DNA of 64,000 nt from Archangium lipolyticum. Lineage in GTDB: Bacteria > Myxococcota > Myxococcia > Myxococcales > Myxococcaceae. The notes under the pieces are model-generated. The model was not told the origin of the DNA. It saw nothing but the letters and a program-made list of their open reading frames with translations, and did not search any database. The DNA is taken from assembly GCF_024623785.1 (NCBI RefSeq), contig NZ_JANKBZ010000006.1:186001-250000 (forward strand), given 5' to 3'. The position numbers and the translations under genes were made by a program. Numbering within the stretch: the stretch's first letter is position 1; each line of letters starts with the position of its first letter. This document shows positions 29,001 through 38,100 of the stretch, in pieces.

Positions 29001-30533
29001 CGGTCATTCTTCGAGGTCGGCGGCCACTCGCTCTCGGCGATGAAGCTCGCCGCTGCCATCGAGAAGGAGTTCGGCAAGCATCTGCCGCTGGCCGAGCTGT
29101 TCCGTGCCCAGACCATTCGCGAGCTGGCGGAGCTGCTCGACGGCGGGGAGCAGCGGGAGTACGTGCCCATTCCATCCGCGCCGGAGCGCCCGGAGTATCC
29201 GGTGTCGTCGATCCAGAAGCGGATCTACGCCACGGCCGCGCGTCTCCCGGACAGCACCGTCTACAACATGGCAGGCGGCGTCTGGGTCGAGGGAGACGTC
29301 GATGTCGAGCGCCTGGGCGCGGCGTTCGACACGCTGATCCGGCGCCACGAGGCCCTGAGAACCGGCTTCGAGATCAGCGGCGGCGAGTTGGTGCAGCGGA
29401 TCCACCCACACGTGCCAGCATCGATCGAGCGACGGAGCGCCGCCTCGACGGACGAGGTCGCCGCGACCGTTGGTGCCCTCGTGCGGCCATTCGACCTCGC
29501 ACGGCCGCCTCTCGCGCGCCTCGCGGTGATCGATGCCGCGCCGCAGCTGCGGCTGCTGCTGCTCGACATACACCACATCATCGCCGACGGTGCCGCCTGC
29601 ACCATCCTGGTGCGCGAGCTTCTGGCCGCATACCGTGGGGAGGCGTTGCCTCCGCTACCGGTCCAGGCGAAGGACCATACCGTGTGGATGCAGTCGGAGG
29701 CCTGCCGGCAGACGCTCCAGGAGCAGGCGAACTACTGGTCGCGCGCGCTCGCGGGTGGGATCCCGCCGCTGGCGCTCCCAACGGATTTTCCACGGGCCTC
29801 CCAGCAGCGCCACCGCGGCGCGACGCTCCACTTCAATCTCGGCGCGGCCCGCCACGCGGGGCTCGTTTCGCTAGCCCGTGCGCAAGGCGCTACGCTCTTC
29901 ATGACCACGCTGAGCGTCTTCGGTGTATTCCTCGGCAGGCTCTCCGGACGCGAGGATCTGGTCATCGGCACGCCCGTAGAGGGCCGGCGCCGGGTCGACC
30001 TGCAGCGTGTCGTCGGCCTGCTCATCAACATGCTGCCGCTGCGTTTGCGGCCAGCCCGGCAGCAAAGCTTCCTCGAGCTGCTCGCCGAGGTACGCACGCT
30101 CGTGGTCCAGGCGTTCGAGCACCAGGAGCTTCCGGTGGACGACATCATCCAAAGCCTGGGAATCAAGAGCGAGGCGGGCCGGCATCCGCTGTTCGACGTG
30201 GCGTTCGCGTACGAGCGGGGCGAGGATCTGGCGGAGCGCAAGATCGAAGTACCCGGATCCGGGTGGCGTGTTTCACCCTACGTGCATTCCACCGGCAGCG
30301 CCAAGTTCGACCTGACGCTGACGCTGACCGAGGAAGAGTCCGATCTGCGGTGTGTCATCGAGTACGATGCCGACCTCTTCCTGCCGGAAACGGTGGCAAA
30401 CCTGCGCGACAAGCTCTGCATCCTGGTCGATGCCATCTTGCGCGCACCTGACCTGGCCGTCAGCGAGCTGGATTGGCGGACGGACTTCGAGAAACGACTG
30501 GCGAACAAGGCAGAAGTCGACTTCGCCTTTTGA
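26001..30533 (+). CDS. NRPS: C-A(basic residue)-PCP-C
   Basis: A 1510-residue synthetase. I chose ATG 26001 because an AGAGGAT stretch precedes it and the C-domain homology begins right after; the frame is open to 25827 but that stretch is not NRPS-like. Domains: C (10-450; HHILYDG at 145), A (470-975), PCP (GGHS near 1007), and a second complete C domain (1060-1500; HHIIADG near 1190) that ends the protein. A pocket residues read DPESIGHVDK. Glu at the third position occurs in Lys, Orn and capreomycidine domains, so a basic or amino-bearing residue is likely; I do not know this exact code. In A5 the usual GPTE is APSE. The terminal C domain has no A partner in the same protein and may work with a following protein that starts at A. 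The methyltransferase gene follows 12 bp later. Confidence 0.93.
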   Translation: MTSLAKDDVQDILGLTEMQWGMLVQYLRDPGGTLYHEQLRLDIEGDIDEAVFVQAWDSVVSANEMLRAVFRWERLAKPVQVIRRRYRPNVRCHDLRAVPPGERDAALERAVALDASDVFDLREVPFRITLLRVGDTRWTLLKTFHHILYDGWSTRVILGEFLAAYTALRQGKEPAQVHKGRFRDHVLGLKLQDPAKAEAYWKNYLGDLDVQPFPEMRRHDALPAARNGQLRRPLSPEASAGVRSLANAHRLTPAQVLYVAWGLLLQKYTGSNDCIFGTTVSGREGGSQGVDAVVGLYINTPPMRLRCRPDERFRDVLHRVGAELAQRDGFVSTPLTSIQRACGVSHDQRFVDTIIAVQNFPFDALLRAAPVGFRIVRLSSRESSEYPLALAIAGSTELEIEATYQEDMFSEAAVNQLVEHFGRILASASERPDATVAELLRTRNLVGEQRWQRLTHPDIVWNTPAPADVDVATLIELQVARTPDAVAAVYNGQRMSYRELNASANRLAHRLRAQGAGPETFIGLLLGQGLQRIESMLAVIKTGAAYVPIDPASPPARTRALLKDCGAILLIADAAAAELTDLPCPLLRLDTLSGELQALADAHATAVDPPRRVDLRNPMCVVYTSGSTGMPKGVVLEHRSVVNLLFWHGTNFELKPGRPILMLSDYTFDPHIEEIFGVLMHGATVHLASQELLLDHRLFSNYLDEHEIYLISGVPSLIQQHLGNGERHPSLKIVISGGEKLDDALKQRVLNAGYAFFNHYAPSECTVDAFSWRCDDAVVHLGPTIPNVQGYVLESIDELALDGLVGELALSGRCLARGYAGQPALTAERFVPHPFIPGERLYMTGDIGRRRFDGAIECIGRKDGQIKLRGIRIELGEIEATLLRYPGIREAVVIARDDGDGQGGGDSRYLCGYVVAEHPVEPELLRAHLATTLPAHMVPPCIVPLDSLPLTSRGKIDRARLPSPRATFVVQAAPTTPTEKRLARIWADVLGLDAETVDADRSFFEVGGHSLSAMKLAAAIEKEFGKHLPLAELFRAQTIRELAELLDGGEQREYVPIPSAPERPEYPVSSIQKRIYATAARLPDSTVYNMAGGVWVEGDVDVERLGAAFDTLIRRHEALRTGFEISGGELVQRIHPHVPASIERRSAASTDEVAATVGALVRPFDLARPPLARLAVIDAAPQLRLLLLDIHHIIADGAACTILVRELLAAYRGEALPPLPVQAKDHTVWMQSEACRQTLQEQANYWSRALAGGIPPLALPTDFPRASQQRHRGATLHFNLGAARHAGLVSLARAQGATLFMTTLSVFGVFLGRLSGREDLVIGTPVEGRRRVDLQRVVGLLINMLPLRLRPARQQSFLELLAEVRTLVVQAFEHQELPVDDIIQSLGIKSEAGRHPLFDVAFAYERGEDLAERKIEVPGSGWRVSPYVHSTGSAKFDLTLTLTEEESDLRCVIEYDADLFLPETVANLRDKLCILVDAILRAPDLAVSELDWRTDFEKRLANKAEVDFAF

Positions 30534-30545
30534 GGGCTCTGCGAC

Positions 30546-31247
30546 ATGTACCTGACCAAAATCAATGCCCAGCCGGTCGACGGCAACTTCGACTGGAACG
30601 GCTACTTCTCGGCGCGTCAGCATGAATCGATTCTCGAGGGAATCGAATGCCGCGGCCTCCTCGAGAGCGTCCGGGCGATGCTCGCGGAGGACAACGCCGT
30701 CCTCACCCTGTCTCTCACCCGGGTGCTGCGCGCCCTGCTCAAGGACACGCCACTTGCCAAGCCGCGGATCCTGGAGCTCGGCGCCGCGACCGGGTATCTG
30801 ACGCGTTGGCTCCTGCACCGCTATGGCGGCCACGCCACGCTGGTCGACAACAGCCCCGGCTCGCATGCCGCGTATCTGGCGGTTCAGGACCCGGTCAAAG
30901 AGCACATCGACTACGTCCGCAGCGACCTGTTCGCGCTCGATCTGCCCCGCGAGTTCGACCTGACCTGCAGCTTCGGGCTGATCGAGCACTTCGCCGACAA
31001 GCGCGAGGTGCTGGCGGCGCACCGGCGCTTCATGAAGGAGGGTGGGCGATCGCTGGTGGTCATCCCCCTCGACACCAAGCTGACGCGGGTCTTCTACGAG
31101 GTCCATCCCGAGCAGAACCTCGGGTATCGCGAGCTGCTCACGATCCCCGAGCTGAAAGCGGCACTCACCGACGCCGGCTTCGAGGTACTCGGCGTCGAGG
31201 TCAGCCAGGGCTTCGCGTATGACTACGCTGCGGCCCTGTGCCGCTGA
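30546..31247 (+). CDS. SAM-dependent methyltransferase
   Basis: A 233-residue class I methyltransferase. SAM-binding motif I is ILELGAATGYL (about 75-85), the acidic end of strand 2 is VDNS, and FGLIEHF fits motif IV. It starts 12 bp after the C-A-PCP-C NRPS stop and is 49 bp before the oxygenase gene, so the three probably form one operon. It is free-standing and so acts either on a carrier-bound intermediate or on the finished product. O-methylation of a hydroxymalonyl-ACP unit (as FkbG does) is one possibility, and N- or O-methylation of a residue is another. The sequence alone does not decide. Confidence 0.85.
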   Translation: MYLTKINAQPVDGNFDWNGYFSARQHESILEGIECRGLLESVRAMLAEDNAVLTLSLTRVLRALLKDTPLAKPRILELGAATGYLTRWLLHRYGGHATLVDNSPGSHAAYLAVQDPVKEHIDYVRSDLFALDLPREFDLTCSFGLIEHFADKREVLAAHRRFMKEGGRSLVVIPLDTKLTRVFYEVHPEQNLGYRELLTIPELKAALTDAGFEVLGVEVSQGFAYDYAAALCR

Positions 31248-31296
31248 TCCCTCCAGCTTTTCATGCTAGATGAACCCGTAGCCAGATAGGGACCCG

Positions 31297-32061
31297 ATGA
31301 AAGCCACATACATAGACGAACAAGTCGCTGTCTTCGACGATGTGCTGTCACCAGAGGATTTCAAGAACTTCTGGAACTACTGCCAGAATGAGACGTGGGA
31401 GAGCGTGCACGCTCAAACGCGCCTGGGCGTGTTCCGTCTCGATGATGGCGACCCCCTCTGGGGTAAGCAGGTCGCGTGGCCGTCCATGCCGCTCGAGGGC
31501 ATGCTTCCGCCGGGCCTCGACCTGAGCAAGGCACCGCTCAAGTTCTACCCGACCCGTAAGGCCATCGACCCCGTGCTCGAAGCCATCAAGGCCCGCTGCC
31601 CTCACGTCACGAGCCTCATCGGCAAGGAGGGAGAGGATTGGGCGGGTATCAGCGTGAGGCCGTACATCTACCCGCGAGGCTCGGGGGTCTCCTGGCACGC
31701 GGACAATGGTCCCTACTCCGGCGCGGTCATCTTCTACGCGCACCCCGAATGGAACGTGCTCTGGGGTGGAGAGTTGCTCATCGCGGACCCGTCCACGAAG
31801 TTGGTGGAGGCGCCGGGAGCGGGCGTCCATCAGAGGTTGGATAATCGCGCCGAGAACGAGGAGATCCTTCGCAACGGATTCGGCCGTTACGTCATGCCGA
31901 AGCCCAACCGCATCGTGTTCATCGCGCCCGGCTACCGCCACATGATCGCGAAGGTCACGCCCGCGGCCGGAAACCACGCGCGGGTCTCGGTCGCCGGCTT
32001 CTTCATCACCCCCGAGGGGGTCATGCAGATGGCGAAGATGTTCCTCGAACAGGGAGTCTGA
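31297..32061 (+). CDS. 2-oxoglutarate/Fe(II) oxygenase
   Basis: A 254-residue member of the prolyl-4-hydroxylase-like 2OG oxygenase fold. The iron triad is visible as His134 and Asp136 in WHADNG plus His215 in GYRHM, with Arg229 placed to bind 2-oxoglutarate. Start is ATG 31297. It is the last gene of the plus-strand operon after the NRPS and methyltransferase. Family role: hydroxylation of a residue in the peptide or of a free or carrier-bound amino acid. Candidates are the basic residue or a Pro-type residue; a second, different 2OG oxygenase lies at 42160. Hairpins follow its stop codon. Confidence 0.85.
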   Translation: MKATYIDEQVAVFDDVLSPEDFKNFWNYCQNETWESVHAQTRLGVFRLDDGDPLWGKQVAWPSMPLEGMLPPGLDLSKAPLKFYPTRKAIDPVLEAIKARCPHVTSLIGKEGEDWAGISVRPYIYPRGSGVSWHADNGPYSGAVIFYAHPEWNVLWGGELLIADPSTKLVEAPGAGVHQRLDNRAENEEILRNGFGRYVMPKPNRIVFIAPGYRHMIAKVTPAAGNHARVSVAGFFITPEGVMQMAKMFLEQGV

Positions 32062-32071
32062 TTCCAGACCC

Positions 32072-32163
32072 GGGCCTCCCCTCCAGGAGGCCCTCCCCTC
32101 CCGCTCCCACCTGGAAGCGGTCATGGCAGGTCTGGCACGGCGGGTACGGTTCCCCGCCGTGCC
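32072..32163. terminator. two hairpins between convergent genes
   Basis: Between the stops of the oxygenase (32061, plus) and the PKS-NRPS (32178, minus) there are two strong inverted repeats. One has an 8-bp stem at 32072-32079 and 32086-32093 with a 6-nt loop. The other has an 11-bp stem, GGCACGGCGGG at 32134-32144 and its complement at 32153-32163, with an 8-nt loop. There is no T-run, as is common in GC-rich genomes. The position fits bidirectional transcription stop sites. Confidence 0.55.
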
Positions 32164-32177
32164 GAAACTGGAGCGCT

Positions 32178-35100
32178 CTAGCTGCCGGTTCGCTCATCCC
32201 GTAGCGGCATCTGCATGTAGTCCTCCATCGCCGCCGCGAGAGCGCCAACGCCTTCTGCGCTGACGATGCCGTTGTGGTCCCCCACCATCCTCACTTCGGT
32301 CAATCCGCCTCCGGTGACTGTACGCCAGCGGCGTAGATTGGCCGCCGCGTCGTCAGGCGGCTGACCACCGGCCCAGGCGTGGAGCCCGCGTACCGGCAAT
32401 GGGGCGACATTCCACGTTTCGAACAGCACCCGGTTTCTCCGGTAGGTACGGAAGAGGCTTCCGTTCACATCAGTCTGCGCCTGCAGGTAGGGGTCGTTCA
32501 CGGCATCGGAGATGCCAAGGGTTGCCAGGAACCCGAGCCGCTCATCCTCTTCCGAGGGCTCCTCGACTCCAGCCATGAGCCGGCGCGCTTCCTCGGGAAG
32601 CCAGGAATCGATGAGGAGCAGCCCGGATGGCTCCACCAGGCGCCGCTCGCGCATGTAACGCAGCATCTCGAGCGCGATGATTCCACCCATCGACCAGCCG
32701 CCGAGCCACCAGGGCCGGCCGTCCAGGACGTCGCGCAGGGCGTCGACGTAGCGGACCGCGAGCTCGCCCAGGCTCTCCATCGGCATCGATGGATCCTCGA
32801 TGAACGGAGACTCGATCGCCAGGACGTGCCGCCCCTTCAAGGCTCGGGCGAGCGGGTAATAACTGAAGACCGTTCCCTGGACCGCATGCACGAGCACGAT
32901 GGGCGCCGAGCCATCATCCCCACTCTGAAGGAGACGCACCGTCGGCCGGCGGCCAACGCCAGTCGCGAGCGACACGGGGGGTTGTAGCGCGGGCAACCGA
33001 GCATCGACCGCATGGGCCAGGGCCTCGAGGGTCTGATGCTCGAAGACGTCCCCGACGTCGAGCTCGAGCCCCTGCTGCCGCGCGCGGCTGACGACCTGGA
33101 TGCTGCGCAGTGAATCGCCACCGAGATCGAAGAAGTTGTCGTGCGTGTCGACCTCTTGCACCTGCAGCGTCGCCGCCCAGATCTCCGCCAGTTTGCGCTC
33201 GGTCGGCGTGCGCGGCGGCACGCGTGCGCGGCGGCCAGCGCTCGGATCCGGAGGCGGCAGCGCTCTGCGGTCGACCTTGCCGGTCGGCGTGAGCGGCAAG
33301 GCCGCCATCGGGACGAAGATCGTCGGAACCATGTAGCCAGGCAGGACACGCAGCAGCTGCGCGCGCAGCGCTCCGGGCTCGAGCGACACGGCGGGGTCGG
33401 CGACGACGTAGGCCACGAGCTGCCTACCATTTTGACCGCCCGGCATCGCGACGACGACGCTGTGGCGCACGCCGGCGCAAGCGGCGAGCGCCGTTTGGAC
33501 CTCGCCAAGCTCGATGCGGTAGCCGCGGATCTTGACCTGCCCATCGGCGCGCCCAACGAAATCGAGCGTGCCATCTTCGAGCCAGCGAGCGAGATCGCCC
33601 GTCCGATAGGCGCGCTCGCCGGCATGGAAGGGATCGGCGATGAAGCGGTCGCCACCACTCGCCGCGGCGTGTCCGACGTAGCCACGGCCGACCGGTGTTC
33701 CCGCGATGACGAGCTCGCCCAACGCGCCGACCGGCTGCTGCTTCCCCTCGGCATCGAGCACGTAAACGCGCCCGTTGGCGACTGGCCGGCCGATCGACGG
33801 CCTGGCGGCGATCGGCGCGTCAGGCGCGAAGTCGATCAGCGTCCCGACGTGCGTCTCCGACGGACCGTAATGGTTGTGCAGCCGGATGCCACGCGTGCGC
33901 AGGAACTGTCGCAGCCGCTCGTTGACGGTCAACGCCTCGCCGGCAACGATGATGTCACGCACGCAGGCGGGCACCCACTCGAGCATCGCGGCGTCGCCGC
34001 TCATCATCACGAGCAGCGCCGTCGGCAGATACAGCGTTGGGATGCCGTAGCGGGCCACGACACCCAAGAGCCGCGGCAGATCGCCGCGCGTCGTGCTGTC
34101 GACCAGGTACAGCGTGCCACCGCTCAGCAACGCCGAGAAAATCTCCTGGAACGATACGTCGAAGCTCAGCATCGCGAACTGCAGCACACGCCCGAAGTCC
34201 ACCGGCGTGCGCCCGAGCTGATGGCGGATCAGATTGACGCCCGTCTTGTGCTCGATCATCACGCCCTTCGGCATCCCCGTCGAGCCCGAGGTGTAGATGA
34301 CGTAGAGCAGGTTGTCGGGCCCGCTCGCTGGAGGTAGCGGCGTGGCGTCCGCGTCCCAGCCCTCCATGGCGGCGAGATCGATCGTCGTAACGCCGGGCCG
34401 GGCACTCGTTACCAGTCCCTCGCCGAGCACGAGCCGCGCGCCGCTGTCCTCGAGCATGAACTGCTGCCGTGCCTCCGGCAGATCGGGCGCCACCGGCAGG
34501 TAGGCGCCACCCGCCTTGAGGATCGCGAGCATTCCGACGATGGTGGCGGGCGTGCGCTCGGCGATCAAACCGACGATGACATCGGCGCGTACGCCGTGCG
34601 CCTGCAACGTGCGCGCGAGCCGATTGGAGCGGCGCTCGAGCTCACCGTAGGTGAGCGTCTGCTCGCCCTCGGGCGTGTAACCGACGATGGCGATCGACTC
34701 GGGAGCGCTTCGCGCCTTTTCCGCGAACAGCGCCGCGACCGTGACGGCTGGCGGTGGATCAACGGGGCCGGTCTCGAAGGCGCGCAGCTTCTTCAGCTCC
34801 CCGTCGTCGAGCATCGGCAGCTCGGCGAGGGTCGCCGTCGGGTCCGCGAGCACACCGGCGCACAGCCGGTCGAGGCAGTCGATGAAGCGTTGGACCGTCG
34901 TGGCCCGGAACAGATCGGTCCGGTATTCGACGAGGAGGAGCAGACGGCCCTGATCCTCCCGTGCGACGAAGGTCAGGTCGAACTTGGAGACACCGGGCTC
35001 GATGGAGCAGGACTCGAGCCTCATTCCCGGCACCTCGAGCGCCGCGATCTCCATGTTCTCGAGCGAGAACATGATGTCGAAGATCGGATTGCGGCTCAGC

Positions 35101-38100
35101 TTCCCATTCACGCCAAGCGCGGAGGTGAGATCCTCGAAGGGGTAGTCCTGATGCTCGAAGCTCGCGAGCGTCCCCGCCCGCACCGCCTCGAGGAACGTCC
35201 TGAATGGCAGGCGGCGGCGCGGCGCATTCCGCAGCGCCAGCGTGTTGACGAACATGCCGACCACGCCCTCGAGCTCGGCGTGCCGGCGGCCGACCACCGG
35301 CGTTCCGAGGACGACATCCTCGCTGCCCGTCAGGCGCGAGACGAGCACGTTGATCAACGACAGCATGACCATGTAGAGCGTGACGCGCTCCTGCTGCGCG
35401 AACGCCTTCAAGGCGGCGGTGGTCTCCGCATCGAAATAGTGGACCAGCCGCGATCCAGGGCCCCCGGCCGTTGGCGGACGCGGCATGTCGGTCGGCAGAT
35501 CGATGGCGGCACTCTCCTCCGCGAAGACGCCGCGCCAATAGGCGGCGAGGCGGTCATGGTCCCTACGCCCCGCCGGACCCGTGCTCCACACCGCGTAGTC
35601 CTTGAATTGCAGTTGCAGGGGTGCGAGCCGCTCGCCGCCATAGAGCGCCATGAATTCGCGAACGAGCACCGCCAACGACGTGCCGTCGACGGCGATGTGG
35701 TGGACGTCCACGAACAGCACGTGGTGCTCGGCCGCGAGCCGGATGACGTCGACACGCAACAGCGGAGCGACGCCGAGGTCGAACGGCCGGATGAGCGACT
35801 CGAATGGCGTCCCTTCGGGCCAGGCCTCGTGATAGCGCACGGCGAAGGGGACGTGCGCCGCGACCTTCTGCACGGGCACACCGTCGACTTCGTGGAACGA
35901 CGTGCGCAGGCTCTCGTGGCGCTCCACGAGCGTGTTGAAGACCTCCTCCAGGCGCCGCAGGTCGAGGACCCCCCTGAGATGAAACGCCGCCGGCGTATTG
36001 TAGGTCGTCTGCTCAGGCGACAGACGCGCCAGGAAGAACAGCCGGCGCTGCGCCGACGCCAGCGGATAGGCGTCCGCCGATGGGGCGGGCTCGAGCACGG
36101 CAGCGCCGACTCCCTCGACCTTCGCGGAGCGGACGGCGTCGGCCTGCAAGGCGATGGTCGTACGCTTGAAGAGCTCCTCGAGCGGCAAAACGACGCCAAA
36201 GCGCTCGCGCAACTTGGAGCACAAGCGAATGGCCTTCAGCGAGTCACCGCCCAATTCGAGAAACTCATCGTTCACGCCGAGCGAGGAGTAGCCGAGCAGC
36301 GCCTGCCATAGCCCCGCGATCTCCCCCTCGAGGTCGTCGCGTGGCGGCACGAAGCTGGTGACGAGCGCCGGCCGCGGCCGCGCGGCCCGCTGCGGCGCCG
36401 CGTCGGGAGCATCGTCCTTGGACGCGTTCTTGCGCACCCATTGAGCCAAGCGCAGCTCCAGATCGCCGGTGGAATGCACCAGATGCGCGATGTCGAAGGC
36501 GAGCGCATGCCGGAAGGCGGCGGCGCCTTCCGACTCGTTCATTGCCAGCGCCGCGAGCGTAGCGCCGACCTTGCTGCCATCCGCTGCATCCGCGGCGACA
36601 TCCCAACCGTCCCAGGCAACGCTCAGCCAGGGGGCGCCACCACGCCGCGCCTGGATCGCAAACACATCCAGATAAGCATTGACCGCGGCGTAGGCTCCGA
36701 ACCCCAGGCCGCCCAACACGGTCGAGATGGAGGACATGAGCAGCACGAAGTCCAGCTTCTGCCCCGCGAGTACGTGGGCCAACGCTTCGGTGCCGGCCAC
36801 CTTGGCGCGAACCTGCGTTGCCCAGTCCGTCCGCCGCAGTGCTCCGAGCGAGCGGAACGAATCGCCGCGCACCGTGCCGGCCGCGTGCACGACGCCGTGC
36901 ACATCACCGAAGCGCTTCTTCGCCTCCGCGATGACGGCGTGCAGCGCCGCTCTGTCGCCAACGTCGGCGCGGGCGACCATGACCTCGGCACCGTCCGCCT
37001 CCATCTGACGGATGGCGGCGTCAACGGCCGCCGTCCTCTCGCCGCGCGCGACGAGGACGAGGCGGGCCTTGCAACTCTTCGCCAGATGGCGAGCGAGGAG
37101 CAGGCCGACTCCGCCCGTGCCGCCGGTAATCAGATAGACGCCGTGCGTCCTCAGCCTGGCACCAAGACGAGCCTCGTCCGGCCGGGCTCGGGCATCCATT
37201 CGCTCGTAGCCCGGGAGCCACCGCAACCCGTACCGATAGGCGCACTGCACCTCGGCGTCGACGGCCATGACCTCGCCCGCGATCGCCGCGATGCTCGCGG
37301 GCTTCTCGATGTCGTCCACATCGACGTGGCGGCAAACCAGGCCGGGCATCTCCTGCGCCAGCACGCGGCAGACCGCCGCCGTCGCAGCCTGCTCCGGAGC
37401 GAGCGGCTCACCCCCGGTGACCTCGACGGCGCCGCTCGTCAGCACGACCAGCTCGAGAGGCTGGCCGCGCAAACCCTGGCTGGCTTTTTGCGCCAACAGG
37501 ACCAGGCTCTGCGTGACCTGTTCCTGACGCGCCAGGAAGTCCTCGACGCCCGAACAAGGCGGCGCCGCGAGCGCCCCCAGATAGAGCACGACGTCCGGCT
37601 GCCAACCCCGCTTCGCGAGCGTCGCGAGGGCCGAGCCGGGCTCCTCCGGGGCGCAAACCACGTCGGCGCCCACACCACGCAGGGCCGCCGCCAGGCGCTC
37701 GTCGACGCCGCACCCGCCGCAGGCGACGAACACGCGCCGCCCGGACGCCGCAGGCGCTGGGGCAAGGGTAGCGGCGCGCCGCCAGGCAGGTAGATAGAAC
37801 CATGCCGCCGGATCCCGATGCTTCTTCAGCGACGCTTCCCGCGGCGCCGAGGCCCCGCGCAGAATGCGCTCGTGCTCGGCATCGTCGATCGCGTAACGGG
37901 TCTGCGCGAAGGGATAGGTCGGCAGCGACACGCGACCTCGCGTGCCTTCCGGGTGCATGCGCTCCCAGTCGACGTCGACGCCACGCTTCCAGAGCTGGGC
38001 CAGGACGTTGGTGAAGTACTGCGTGTCGTCAACCCGGCTCTCGCGGTGTTGGATCAAACTGAAGAGCCGCTCGTCGCTCGCCTCGCCGACGAACCGCGCG

